A stretch of DNA of 64,000 bases, taken from assembly GCA_041910015.1 (NCBI GenBank), contig JAYRRR010000125.1:1-64000 (forward strand), in the 5' to 3' direction. Of the stretch, positions 46,706 through 55,158 are shown piece after piece. The stretch comes from RPQJ01 sp041910015. GTDB taxonomy: Bacteria; Pseudomonadota; Gammaproteobacteria; Steroidobacterales; Steroidobacteraceae. Numbering within the stretch: the first letter of the stretch is position 1; each line of letters opens with the position of its first letter. Below the pieces are notes generated by a model that was not told where the DNA came from, did not search any database, and worked only from the letters and a program-made list of their open reading frames with translations. The position numbers were made by a program, and so were the translations under genes.

Positions 46706-46776
46706 GTTCCCTTGCGCCGGGCCCCGGGTAAGATCCGGAGCAGGTCGCCCGCATGCCCACGAGGACACGAGGCCGA

Positions 46777-48252
46777 ATGCTGATCCCCCTGATCCTCTCC
46801 GGTGGCTCCGGGACGCGGCTGTGGCCGCTGTCGCGCGAGCTGTACCCCAAGCAGCTCCTGCCGCTCGTCGGCCCGCGCACCATGCTGCAGGACACGGCCG
46901 CCCGCGTGGCGGGCCTCGCCAACCTCGCGGCCCCGATCGTGGTGTGCAACGAGAGCCACCGGTTCATGGTCGCGGAGCAGTTGCGCGTGGGCGGCACCCC
47001 CCCGCAGGCCATCATCCTCGAGCCCGTGGGTCGCAACACGGCCCCGGCCGTCGCGGTCGCGGCGCTCGTCGCGATGGAGCGGGCGCGTGCTGGCGCCACA
47101 CAGGCCGACCAGGACCCGCTGCTGCTGGTGCTGCCCGCCGACCACGTGATCCGCGACGTGGCGGCCTTCCAGGCGGCGGTGGGGGCGGGGCGCGCGGCGG
47201 CGGAGGCGGGCTCGCTCGTCACGTTCGGCATCGTGCCGGACCGCGCGGAGACGGGATACGGGTACATTCGCCGCAGGAACGGCGATGCGGCCGGGCGTGC
47301 CGGCGACAGGGCCCGTGGCGCGGCCGCCTACCCGGTGCAGGAGTTCGTCGAGAAGCCCGACGCCGGTACGGCGCAGAAGTACGTCGAATCGGGCGAATAT
47401 TACTGGAACAGCGGCATGTTCCTGTTTCGCGCCGGAACCTACCTGGCGGAACTCGAGCGGCATGTGCCCGTCATGCTGACGGCCTGCCGGGCTGCCGTCG
47501 CGGGCGCCGCGCAGGACCTCGACTTTACGCGACTGCCGGTCGGCGAATTCTCGGCTTGCCCGAGCGACTCGATCGACTACGCGGTCATGGAAAGGACCGA
47601 CAAGGCCGTCGTCGTGCCGCTCGATGCGGGCTGGAGCGACGTGGGGTCCTGGTCGGCCCTGCAGGACGCCCTGCCGCGCGACGAGGCCGGCAACGTGACG
47701 ACCGGCGACGTGCTGGTCGAGGACACGAGCGGGTGCTACCTGCATTCGACGAGCCGGCTCGTCGGCGCCGTCGGCCTGCGGGACCACGTCGTCGTCGAGA
47801 CCAGGGATGCCGTGCTGGTCGCGCCGCGCCACAGGGTTCAGGACGTCAAGCGGCTGGTGGCCCGGCTGAAGGAGCAGGGACGCTACGAAACGGCGCTGCA
47901 CCGCGAGGTGTTCCGGCCCTGGGGCAGCTACGACAGCATCGACAACGGCGAGCGTTTCCAGGTGAAGCGGCTGATCGTCAAGCCGGGCGCTGCGATGTCG
48001 CTGCAGATGCACCATCACCGGGCCGAGCACTGGATCGTCGTGTCGGGCACGGCGCGCATCACGCGCGGCGACGACACGTTCCTGCTCGGCGAGAACGAAT
48101 CGACCTACATCCCGCTCGGGACGAGGCACCGCATCGAGAACCCGGGTAAAGTGACGCTCGAGATCATCGAAGTGCAGTCCGGCAGCTACCTCGGCGAGGA
48201 TGACATCGTCCGTTTCGAGGACGTCTACGGCCGCGAGGGCACGACGAAGTGA
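46777..48252 (+). CDS. manC: Bifunctional mannose-1-phosphate guanylyltransferase / mannose-6-phosphate isomerase
   Basis: 491 residues. The N-terminal nucleotidyltransferase domain has LSGGSGTRLWPLSRELYPKQLL and the FVEKPD motif. The C-terminal type II isomerase cupin domain (from about 365) has RPWGSYDSID, VKPGAAMSLQMHHHRAEHWIVVSGTA with the metal-binding histidines, and STYIPLGTRHRIENPG. It makes GDP-mannose and can also interconvert Fru-6-P and Man-6-P. I choose ATG 46777 over the in-frame ATG 46753 because LIPLILSGG aligns with family starts. manB follows. Confidence 0.95.
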   Translation: MLIPLILSGGSGTRLWPLSRELYPKQLLPLVGPRTMLQDTAARVAGLANLAAPIVVCNESHRFMVAEQLRVGGTPPQAIILEPVGRNTAPAVAVAALVAMERARAGATQADQDPLLLVLPADHVIRDVAAFQAAVGAGRAAAEAGSLVTFGIVPDRAETGYGYIRRRNGDAAGRAGDRARGAAAYPVQEFVEKPDAGTAQKYVESGEYYWNSGMFLFRAGTYLAELERHVPVMLTACRAAVAGAAQDLDFTRLPVGEFSACPSDSIDYAVMERTDKAVVVPLDAGWSDVGSWSALQDALPRDEAGNVTTGDVLVEDTSGCYLHSTSRLVGAVGLRDHVVVETRDAVLVAPRHRVQDVKRLVARLKEQGRYETALHREVFRPWGSYDSIDNGERFQVKRLIVKPGAAMSLQMHHHRAEHWIVVSGTARITRGDDTFLLGENESTYIPLGTRHRIENPGKVTLEIIEVQSGSYLGEDDIVRFEDVYGREGTTK

Positions 48253-48325
48253 GCACGACATCCTGCCCGGGCATCCGGGCGAGGGCAGCGTGAGGTTCCG
48301 CACTACTTTCGGGCGACGACGCAAC

Positions 48326-49690
48326 ATGCATCCGATCACGATCCAGGGATTCAAGGCCTACGACCTGCGCGGTCGCATTCCGGACGAGCTGAACGAGGAC
48401 GTCGCCTATCGCGTCGGCCGTGCCTACGCGGAGTTCGTCAAGCCGAAGAAGGTGGTCGTCGGGCGCGACATCCGGCTGTCCAGCGAGCTGCTCGGCAAGG
48501 CGCTGGAGCAGGGCCTGCTCGATTCGGGCGTCGACGTGCACGACATCGGCCTCTGCGGCACCGAGGTCGTCTATTACGCGACGTTCGCGCGCGAGATGGA
48601 CGGCGGCATCATGGTGACCGCGAGCCACAACCCGCCCGACTACAACGGCATGAAGTTCGTGCGCGAGGGCTCGCGGCCGATCAGCGGCGACACCGGGCTG
48701 GTCGAGATCCGCCAGATCGCGGAGGCGGGGCAGTTCACGAAGCCCGACCGCGTGGGCGAGCGCTTTGCCGTCGACATCATGCCCGGCTACATCGAGCACC
48801 TGTTGTCGTACGTCGACCGCTCGAAGCTCGAGCCGCTCAAGGTCGTCGTGCACGCGGGCAACGGCGGGGCGGGTCTGATCATCGACAAGCTCGAGCCGTA
48901 CCTGCCGTTCGAATTCGTCAAGGTGCAGCACGAGCCGGACGGTACGTTTCCGCACGGCGTCCCGAACCCCATGCTGGTCGAGAACCATGCGGCGCCGATC
49001 GAGGCGCTGCGCCGGCACGGTGCGGATTGCGCGATTTCGTGGGACGGCGATTACGACCGCTGCTTCCTGTTCGACGAACAGGGCAGCTTCATCGAGGGCT
49101 ACTACATCGTCGGTCTGCTGGCTTCGGTGTTCCTGCAGCGCCATCCCGGCAGCCGCATCGTCCACGACCCGCGCCTGACCTGGAATACGCTCGACATCGT
49201 GCAGCGCATGGGTGGCGAGGCCGTGCAGTCGAAGTCCGGCCACGCGTTCATCAAGGCCGTGATGCGCGAAGCCGACGCCGTGTACGGCGGCGAGATGAGC
49301 GCCCACCACTACTTCCGCGACTTCGCCTATTGCGACAGCGGCATGATCCCGTGGTTGCTGGTGCTGCAGCTCATGTGCACGACCGGCAAGCCGCTGTCGG
49401 AACTCGTTGGCGAGCGCATCCGTCTGTTTCCCGCGAGCGGGGAGATCAACCGCCGCGTGCCGGACGCCAAGGCGACGATCGCCGAGGTCCTCGAGAAGTA
49501 CCAGCCGATGGCGAAGGCCATCGACCGCACCGACGGCGTCAGCGTCGAGCTCGACGGCTGGCGATTCAACCTGCGCTCGTCCAACACCGAGCCGCTGATC
49601 AGACTCAATGTCGAGAGCCGCGGCAACGAGGTGCTGATGCGGGACAAGACGCAGGACCTGCTGGCGCTGATCGGCGGTGAGCCCGGGTAG
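48326..49690 (+). CDS. manB: Phosphomannomutase (CpsG/ManB)
   Basis: 454 residues, as in E. coli CpsG (456). Interconverts mannose-6-P and mannose-1-P, feeding ManC. The phosphoserine is Ser100 in MVTASHNPPDYNGMK. The Mg-binding loop is WDGDYDRCF, the sugar-specificity loop region is YGGEMSAHHYF, and the phosphate loop is RSSNTEPLIRLNVES near the C terminus. The in-frame GTG at 48290 is an alternative start. The stop codon lies at the edge of the first GGGGTCTGACCCC palindrome. It is the last gene of the polysaccharide locus. Confidence 0.94.
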   Translation: MHPITIQGFKAYDLRGRIPDELNEDVAYRVGRAYAEFVKPKKVVVGRDIRLSSELLGKALEQGLLDSGVDVHDIGLCGTEVVYYATFAREMDGGIMVTASHNPPDYNGMKFVREGSRPISGDTGLVEIRQIAEAGQFTKPDRVGERFAVDIMPGYIEHLLSYVDRSKLEPLKVVVHAGNGGAGLIIDKLEPYLPFEFVKVQHEPDGTFPHGVPNPMLVENHAAPIEALRRHGADCAISWDGDYDRCFLFDEQGSFIEGYYIVGLLASVFLQRHPGSRIVHDPRLTWNTLDIVQRMGGEAVQSKSGHAFIKAVMREADAVYGGEMSAHHYFRDFAYCDSGMIPWLLVLQLMCTTGKPLSELVGERIRLFPASGEINRRVPDAKATIAEVLEKYQPMAKAIDRTDGVSVELDGWRFNLRSSNTEPLIRLNVESRGNEVLMRDKTQDLLALIGGEPG

Positions 49691-49734
49691 GGGTCTGACC
49701 CCAGTCAAGAATTTCTTGAGAGGGGTCTGACCCC
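49690..49734 (+). repeat. Three adjacent palindromes between manB and tRNA-Val
   Basis: GGGGTCTGACCCC occurs twice (49690-49702 and 49722-49734); each is a perfect 6+1+6 palindrome. Between them lies TCAAGAATTTCTTGA (49705-49719), a perfect 7+1+7 palindrome. The unit is therefore nearly symmetrical as a whole. It resembles REP-like elements of Gammaproteobacteria. No transposase is nearby. It could also act as a transcription end for the manB side. Confidence 0.8.
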
Positions 49735-49736
49735 AT

Positions 49737-49765
49737 TTGACCCTCCCTCCGACGCCCCCTAAACT
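49737..49765 (+). promoter_or_regulatory. Promoter of tRNA-Val(CAC)
   Basis: TTGACC (49737-49742) and TAAACT (49760-49765) with an ideal 17-base spacer. A start near 49772 would lie about 12 bases before the tRNA. The region after the -10 is G+C-rich (ACGCGGCC), as in stringently controlled tRNA promoters. Confidence 0.7.
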
Positions 49766-49783
49766 ACGCGGCCTTCTCAGGTG

Positions 49784-49858
49784 GGGCGGTTAGCTCAGCG
49801 GTAGAGCACTGCTTTCACACGGCAGGGGTCACTGGTTCAATCCCAGTACCGCCCACCA
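49784..49858 (+). tRNA. tRNA-Val (anticodon CAC)
   Basis: 75 bases. The acceptor GGGCGGT (49784-49790) pairs with ACCGCCC (49848-49854), the discriminator is A, and the CCA is encoded at 49856-49858. The anticodon stem CTGCT/GGCAG encloses loop TTCACAC, with anticodon CAC at 49816-49818. The T arm contains GGTTCAATC. It lies 58 bases before gltX. Confidence 0.95.
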
Positions 49859-49916
49859 GTCAAATCAGGCACTCGGATCTCCTTCGTGGAGCCTGTGTCC
49901 CGGTCCCGGTGTCCAA

Positions 49917-51311
49917 ATGACCGTCCGCACCCGTTTCGCTCCGAGCCCGACCGGCATGCTGCACATCGGTGGCGTGCGCACGGCGCTGTTCTGCTGGCTC
50001 TACGCGCGCCGTCACGGTGGCCGGTTCATCCTGCGCATCGAGGACACCGACCGCGAGCGCTCGACGCCCGAGGCGGTCAACGCGATCCTCGAGGGCATGC
50101 GCTGGCTCGGGCTCGATCATGACGAGGGCCCGTTCTACCAGACCGCACGAATGGACCGGTACCGCGAGGTCATCGACCAGTTCCTCGCGCAGGGCAAGGC
50201 CTATCGCTGCTATTGCTCGAAGGAGTCGCTGGACCAGATGCGTGCCGAGCAGACTGCACGCAAGGAAAAGCCGCGCTACGATGGCCGCTGCCGTGCCCGG
50301 CACGAGCCCGTGCCGGGCGTGAACCCGGTCGTGCGCTTCCGCAACCCCGACCAGGGCTCGGTGGTCGTCGACGACGTCGTCCACGGACCGATCACGTTCG
50401 ACAGCGCCGAACTCGACGACCTCATCATCGCGCGCTCGGACGGAACACCGACGTACAATTTCTGCGTCGTCGTCGACGACTACGACATGCAGATCACGCA
50501 CGTGATCCGCGGCGACGACCACATCAACAACACGCCGCGGCAGATCAACATGCTGCGCGCGCTCGGTGTGGAACCGCCGCTCTATGCGCACGTACCGATG
50601 ATCCTCGGCCCGGACGGTGCCAAGCTCTCCAAGCGCCACGGCGCCGTGAGCGTGCTGCAATACCGCGACGAGGGCTTCCTGCCGGAGGGCCTGCTGAACT
50701 ACCTGGGGCGCCTCGGCTGGTCGTACGGCGACCAGGAGATCTTCACGCTCGAGGAGATGACGCGGCTCTTCGACATTCACGATGTCAACAAGGGTGCCTC
50801 GGCGCTCAACGTCGACAAGATGCTCTGGACCAACCAGCAGCACATCATGCGGGCCACGCCCGAGCGGCTCGCGCAGTACCTGCGGCCGCAGCTCGCGACG
50901 CTTGGCATCGAGACGGACGACATGGCGAATCTGGCCGCGATTGCGAAGGCGCAACAGGAGCGGGCGAAGACCCTCAAGGAAATGGCCGCGAACAGCATTT
51001 TCTTCTTCCGCGACCTGACCGGCTACGACGAGAAGGCGGCGAAGAAGAACCTGACCGCCGAGGCGGCCCCGCTGCTGCAGGCCACGCGCGACCGCATGGC
51101 CTCACTGGATGCGTGGGTTGCGCCCCGGCTGCACGAGATCATCCAGGCCATCGCCTCCGAGCACGGCGCGGGTCTCGGCAAAGTGGCCCAGCCGGTCCGC
51201 GTCGCGGTCTCGGGCGGCTCGGTGTCGCCGCCCATCGACGTCACGCTTGAGATCCTCGGCCGTGAGACGACGCTGCGGCGGCTCGATCGCGCGATCGCCC
51301 ACTGTCGCTGA
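49917..51311 (+). CDS. gltX: Glutamyl-tRNA synthetase
   Basis: 464 residues. Class I synthetase charging tRNA-Glu. HIGH-type motif HIGG at 16-19 (FAPSPTGMLHIGG), KMSKS-type motif KLSKR at 236-240, and the zinc-binding cysteines Cys98, Cys100 and Cys125 as in E. coli. The C-terminal anticodon-binding helical domain is complete. The order gltX - tRNA-Ala - tRNA-Glu downstream is familiar from other Gammaproteobacteria and places the enzyme next to its own tRNA substrate gene. Confidence 0.97.
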   Translation: MTVRTRFAPSPTGMLHIGGVRTALFCWLYARRHGGRFILRIEDTDRERSTPEAVNAILEGMRWLGLDHDEGPFYQTARMDRYREVIDQFLAQGKAYRCYCSKESLDQMRAEQTARKEKPRYDGRCRARHEPVPGVNPVVRFRNPDQGSVVVDDVVHGPITFDSAELDDLIIARSDGTPTYNFCVVVDDYDMQITHVIRGDDHINNTPRQINMLRALGVEPPLYAHVPMILGPDGAKLSKRHGAVSVLQYRDEGFLPEGLLNYLGRLGWSYGDQEIFTLEEMTRLFDIHDVNKGASALNVDKMLWTNQQHIMRATPERLAQYLRPQLATLGIETDDMANLAAIAKAQQERAKTLKEMAANSIFFFRDLTGYDEKAAKKNLTAEAAPLLQATRDRMASLDAWVAPRLHEIIQAIASEHGAGLGKVAQPVRVAVSGGSVSPPIDVTLEILGRETTLRRLDRAIAHCR

Positions 51312-51470
51312 GGGCGTGGCGGGAACCGCGTGCTTCCGCGCCGTGGAGTTGACGCGGCACGCAGGTCTGGCGCAGGCACCAGAGCCGGCGCTGATGCCGA
51401 TAGGGAACTCGTCGGGGCGCGATACGGGTGTTGCGCCGCGTGCGCGTGATGACGCGAACATGAGGAGAAT

Positions 51471-51499
51471 TTGACAAGCGCCGCGCGAGCTTGGAAAAT
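51471..51499 (+). promoter_or_regulatory. Promoter of the tRNA-Ala/tRNA-Glu pair
   Basis: A consensus TTGACA at 51471-51476 and GAAAAT at 51494-51499 with a 17-base spacer. The start would fall near 51506, a few bases before tRNA-Ala. The sequence after the -10 (CGCGACC) is a G+C-rich discriminator typical of stable-RNA promoters. The rest of the gltX-tRNA gap (51312-51470) shows nothing else. Confidence 0.75.
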
Positions 51500-51512
51500 T
51501 CGCGACCCTCGT

Positions 51513-51588
51513 GGGGCCATAGCTCAGCTGGGAGAGCGCCTGCATGGCATGCAGGAGGTCGACGGTTCGATCCCGTCTGGCTCCACCA
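51513..51588 (+). tRNA. tRNA-Ala (anticodon GGC)
   Basis: 76 bases. The acceptor GGGGCCA (51513-51519) pairs with TGGCTCC (51578-51584, one G-T pair), the discriminator is A, and the CCA is at 51586-51588. The anticodon stem CCTGC/GCAGG encloses loop ATGGCAT, with anticodon GGC at 51546-51548. Confidence 0.97.
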
Positions 51589-51592
51589 CGAC

Positions 51593-51668
51593 GTCCCCAT
51601 CGTCTAGAGGCCTAGGACACAACCCTTTCACGGTTGCGACCGGGGTTCGAATCCCCGTGGGGACGCCA
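51593..51668 (+). tRNA. tRNA-Glu (anticodon TTC)
   Basis: 76 bases. The acceptor GTCCCCA (51593-51599) pairs with TGGGGAC (51658-51664), the discriminator is G, and the CCA is at 51666-51668. The anticodon stem CAACC/GGTTG encloses loop CTTTCAC, with anticodon TTC at 51627-51629. It lies 4 bases after tRNA-Ala, so the two are surely cotranscribed. Confidence 0.97.
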
Positions 51669-51728
51669 CCACTGCAATACCGTCATACTCCGTGCGGCAC
51701 GGCTCGAGCGTCGGGACGCGGATGACCC

Positions 51729-53834
51729 TTGGCTGACTTCGGCACGCTATCGTACGGTTTTGCCAGCATCACGTTCCTGATGCTGACGGGATTGCTCGCC
51801 GTCGGCTGGGAGGGCAGTTCGCACGGCGCGCGACTGATCGCAGCGTGCGCGGTCACCAGTGCCTGGGGCGTCGCACTCGCCGGCAGCACGGCGGACCGCG
51901 CGATTCCGCTGTCGGCGGTGCCTTTCATGGAGGCCCTGCGCGGCGGCGCATGGGCTTTCGTGCTGACGGGCTGTGTCGGCGTCGGGCTGGCGCCCGCCGT
52001 GCGCGACCGCGTGCAGTCGGCCTGCGCAATCGTGGTCGTCGGTCTCGGCGCGTGGTTCGTCGCGTCGCCCTGGCTCGTCGAGACTCCGGCCCAGGTGCTG
52101 CAGGACGGCAACTGGCCGTTCGCGGGGGCCATGCTGGCCGCACTGCTGCTCGCGCTGCTCGGGTACGTGTACCACCGGACGCGCGAGCGATACTCCCTGC
52201 GTCACCTCGCGCTCGCGCTCGGGCTCGCGTTCGGCTACGATCTGTTCGCGAACCTGTATGCCCTCATGAGCGACACAGGCGTCGCGTCCACGCCCTGGCT
52301 GGCGCGCGGATTCGTCACGGGAGCGATGCTGCCGCTGGTCGCGGTGGCGGCCAAGCGGAACCCCGAGTGGCACCTGCGCGTCTTCGTGTCACGGCAGGCC
52401 ACGTTCTCGGCGCTGCTGCTGCTGCTCGTCTCGGTGACCCTGCTGGCGGCCCTCGCGGGCGCTTCGCTGCTCCTGAGCGGCGGCCATCCGTGGCTCGCGG
52501 CCGTCGGCATCGCGATCCTGCTCGCCGGCGGCGGGCTGCTCGCGTTGCTGACCACGTCGGCTCCTGCGCGTCAGCGTACGCGCGTGTTCATCGCGCGACA
52601 CTTCTACCAGTACAAGTACGACTACCGGTCCGAGTGGCTGCGCTTCGTGCAGACGCTGTCGCGAGGCGGCATACAGCACGTCGGGCCCGCCGAGGCACGG
52701 CCGGTGGCGGACGACGTCGTGGCCGATCCGTATACGCGCGCCATCCGGGCCACGGCGCAGATCATCGCAAGCCCGGCGGGTGTCCTGTTCCTGCGGCAAG
52801 GTAGCGAGGACGGGCCGTTCGCTCCCGTCGCGGCGTGGCCGGTCGACCCGTCTGGGCAATACCGCACGCTCGGCACGCTGCCGGCCGACGACCCGATGCT
52901 GCGGCTGATGCGGGACCGGCAGTGGGTGCTCGACCTCGAGGAATATCGTCGCGATCCGGCGGTATATGACGATGTCGCGCTCCCGGACACGCTGACGATG
53001 TTCCCCGAGGCACGCATCGTCATGCCGCTGCTGGAAGGCGCCGAACTGATCGGCCTGGTCGTGCTTGCGAATCCTTCGGCGCCATTCCAGCCCAATTTCG
53101 AGGACCGCGACCTGCTCAAGACGGTCGGCCAGCACGTGGCCACCCACATTGCCCAGCACGAGGCGGACCGTCAGCTTGCGGAGCACCGTCAGTTCGCCGC
53201 GTATCACCGGCTCACGGCGTTCGTCATGCACGACCTGAAGAACCTCGCCGCGCAGCTTGCGCTGATCGTGACCAACGCCGAACGGCATCGACGCAATCCG
53301 GAGTTCGTCGACGACGCGATCAGCACGGTCGCCAATGCCGCGCGCCGCATGGAGCGGCTGATCGTGCAACTGCACATGCGGGAAGAGCAGGGTGCGGTGC
53401 GCAGGAACCCGATCGTGCAGTTGGCACGACTCGCGGTGCAGCGCTCGTCGATGCAGCGACCGGTCCCCGAGTTGCAGGTGTCGGACGAGGCGACGGTGCT
53501 CGTTGACGCCGACCGGTTCGTCGCAGCCGTGGAGCATCTGCTGCGCAACGCGCAGGAAGCGACGCCGCCGGACGGCACGGTGCGCCTGCGCGTCGATACG
53601 GTCGGCCGGGATGTGCGCCTGACGCTCACCGACAGCGGGTCCGGCATGAGCCGGGAGTTCATCGAGAAGCGACTGTTCACGCCCTTCGATTCGACGAAGG
53701 GCAGCAAGGGTATGGGCATCGGCGCCTACCAGGCGCGTGAATACGTGCGTGCCGTCGGAGGCGTGATTTCCGTGCAGAGCACGCCCGGCCGCGGTACGAC
53801 GTTCGAGATCCGGCTGCCGATCGCCGGCGAATGA
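51729..53834 (+). CDS. prsK: PrsK-type membrane sensor histidine kinase of the PEP-CTERM/exosortase regulatory system
   Basis: 701 residues from a TTG start (no in-frame ATG or GTG nearer the tRNA). About nine hydrophobic segments fill residues 1-285. The ARHFYQYKYDYRSEWLRF motif that I recall from PrsK follows, then a GAF-like sensor domain (about 330-480). The kinase core has His501 in FVMHDLKN, an N-box (HLLRNAQEA), and ATP-lid glycines DSGSGM and GMGIGAY. It should phosphorylate PrsR, encoded 1.3 kb downstream. Its signal is unknown. The two are separated here by a riboswitch and an Ig-like gene. Confidence 0.9.
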   Translation: MADFGTLSYGFASITFLMLTGLLAVGWEGSSHGARLIAACAVTSAWGVALAGSTADRAIPLSAVPFMEALRGGAWAFVLTGCVGVGLAPAVRDRVQSACAIVVVGLGAWFVASPWLVETPAQVLQDGNWPFAGAMLAALLLALLGYVYHRTRERYSLRHLALALGLAFGYDLFANLYALMSDTGVASTPWLARGFVTGAMLPLVAVAAKRNPEWHLRVFVSRQATFSALLLLLVSVTLLAALAGASLLLSGGHPWLAAVGIAILLAGGGLLALLTTSAPARQRTRVFIARHFYQYKYDYRSEWLRFVQTLSRGGIQHVGPAEARPVADDVVADPYTRAIRATAQIIASPAGVLFLRQGSEDGPFAPVAAWPVDPSGQYRTLGTLPADDPMLRLMRDRQWVLDLEEYRRDPAVYDDVALPDTLTMFPEARIVMPLLEGAELIGLVVLANPSAPFQPNFEDRDLLKTVGQHVATHIAQHEADRQLAEHRQFAAYHRLTAFVMHDLKNLAAQLALIVTNAERHRRNPEFVDDAISTVANAARRMERLIVQLHMREEQGAVRRNPIVQLARLAVQRSSMQRPVPELQVSDEATVLVDADRFVAAVEHLLRNAQEATPPDGTVRLRVDTVGRDVRLTLTDSGSGMSREFIEKRLFTPFDSTKGSKGMGIGAYQAREYVRAVGGVISVQSTPGRGTTFEIRLPIAGE

Positions 53835-53967
53835 AATCAGCGCACGTTCGCCGTGACGTGCCTCGCAGAATGCGCAACCGGTGTGGTTGGGCGTGACGTT
53901 CTGCTCCATGTGACGCACTTCCGGGATCGGTGCTTTACGCGCACGGGCCAGCGACGGACACTGCGCC

Positions 53968-54055
53968 GCGTTTCAGTCAAGGGCAAACCCGTCGCGAGAC
54001 GGGGACGCAAAGCCTCCGGTCCACGGCTCAGGCCTGGGATAGCGGGGTTGCCGGA
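53968..54055 (+). promoter_or_regulatory. Cyclic di-GMP-I (GEMM) riboswitch aptamer, plus strand
   Basis: The conserved blocks appear in the order of the class: GGGCAAACC (53981-53989), the P2 hairpin CCCGTC-GCGA-GACGGG with a GNRA tetraloop (53988-54003), GGACGCAAAGCC (54003-54014), TCCGG, a variable P3 arm, and AGCGGGGTTGCCGG (54041-54054). These correspond to the Vibrio Vc2 aptamer as I recall it. The 331-base gap 53835-54165 between prsK and the Ig-like gene contains only this aptamer and its expression platform. A two-step hairpin GGCGC-GGCAC/GTGCC-GCGCC (54066-54096) follows directly, without a T run. Confidence 0.9.
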
Positions 54056-54165
54056 ACCTGCGGATGGCGCGGCACGAGTGCGTGCCAGGAGGCGCCCCGC
54101 GTGCGTTCGAGCAACTCCCGCATGCCCCACGGTCGACCGTCGCGCACGGACGGCCAGGGGGTCCG

Positions 54166-55083
54166 ATGGGAACAATCGTCCGCGTTCGTCAGGTCGCCAT
54201 CCTCCTCCTCGCGGGGTCATCCTGCTTCACTGCCACGGCGCACGCCGCCAATCTCGCACCGGTCATCTCGGGTTCGCCGCCTGGCACGGCCGTCGCCGGG
54301 AAGGGCTACTCGTTCAAGCCGACGGCGAGTGACCCGAACGGAGATGCGCTGCGATACAGCGTGCGAGGGCTGCCGCGCTGGGCGAGCTTCGACCGGCTGA
54401 CGGGCCGGCTGCACGGATATCCCGGCTCGCGCGACGTGGGCACCTCGGACTCGATCACGATCACGGTTTCCGACGGCCGGCTGGCGGCCAGCCTGCGCGC
54501 ATTCAAGATCACCGTGACGCGTGGTGCCGCGCCGACGATCGGCGGCACGCCGGCGACAAGCGTCGTGCAGGGGCAGTCGTACTCGTTCCAGCCCGTGGCG
54601 TACGACGTCGACAGCTCGACACTGACCTACAGTATCGCGAACAAGCCGGTCTGGGCGGCGTTCTCCCGCGCGACGGGAGCGCTGTCGGGCACGCCAGGGG
54701 CTGGCACCGTCGGCTCGTATCCAGGCATCGTGGTGTCGGTGAGCGACGGCTCGAATGCTTCGAGGCTGCCGGCGTTTTCGATCGAGGTCATGGCTTCGTC
54801 GACCGCGCAGCCGGAGCCGGCGGCCGGCACGGCGACCCTGTCGTGGGTTGCGCCGCGGCTCAACACCGATTCGACCCCGCTCACCGATCTGGCCGGCTTC
54901 CGGATCCGCTACGGGCAGGACGCCACGCTGCTCGACAAAGTGCTCGAAATCGCCTCGCCGACCATCACTTCCGCGGTGATCGAGGGCCTCGCGGCCGGCA
55001 CCTGGCACTTTGCGGTCAAAGCCTACAACGCGGCGAACGTCGAGAGCGACCTGTCCGGCATCGTCGGGAAGACCATTCAGTGA
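54166..55083 (+). CDS. Secreted protein with two putative-Ig (He_PIG-like) domains and a fibronectin III-like domain
   Basis: 305 residues. A signal peptide ends near residue 25 (TATAHA before ANLAPV). Two cadherin/Ig-like repeats (about 27-120 and 121-210) each have the pattern P-I-x-GTP...G-x-Y-S-F-x-P...D-x-D...L-x-Y-S-I...P-x-W-A-x-F...TG-x-L-x-G-P. A fibronectin III-like domain (about 215-305: TATLSWVAPRLNTDSTPLTDLAGFRIRYG) ends the protein. There is no PEP-CTERM sorting motif. ATG 54166 has AGGGGG 5 bases upstream; the longer frame from 54064 runs through leader RNA. Placed behind a c-di-GMP riboswitch, it is probably a c-di-GMP-controlled matrix or adhesion protein. A paralogue is at 56.6 kb. 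Confidence 0.85.
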   Translation: MGTIVRVRQVAILLLAGSSCFTATAHAANLAPVISGSPPGTAVAGKGYSFKPTASDPNGDALRYSVRGLPRWASFDRLTGRLHGYPGSRDVGTSDSITITVSDGRLAASLRAFKITVTRGAAPTIGGTPATSVVQGQSYSFQPVAYDVDSSTLTYSIANKPVWAAFSRATGALSGTPGAGTVGSYPGIVVSVSDGSNASRLPAFSIEVMASSTAQPEPAAGTATLSWVAPRLNTDSTPLTDLAGFRIRYGQDATLLDKVLEIASPTITSAVIEGLAAGTWHFAVKAYNAANVESDLSGIVGKTIQ

Positions 55084-55158
55084 CCTCAGGCGCTACCATA
55101 GGCGTGCGAGGTCACGGGCCATGCGGGACGGCCACGCAGGATTGCCAGCGGAGAGGAC

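Noticed and set aside
43565..46768. Minus-strand open frame of more than 1000 codons opposite ugd and the permease
   Set aside because: His/Arg/Asp-rich composition typical of the complementary frame of G+C-rich genes; no family similarity.
49690..49734. Palindromes as an attachment site for an integrated element at tRNA-Val
   Set aside because: No integrase, no direct repeat of the tRNA 3' end, and the locus lies on the 5' side of the tRNA.
53853..54332. Open frame containing KGKPVARRGRKASG upstream of the Ig-like gene
   Set aside because: That peptide is the usual false translation of a GEMM riboswitch; no ribosome site or homology supports a protein.
54166..55083. Ig-like protein as an exosortase (PEP-CTERM) substrate
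   Set aside because: The C terminus ends GIVGKTIQ with no PEP motif, hydrophobic segment or Arg cluster, despite lying between prsK and prsR.
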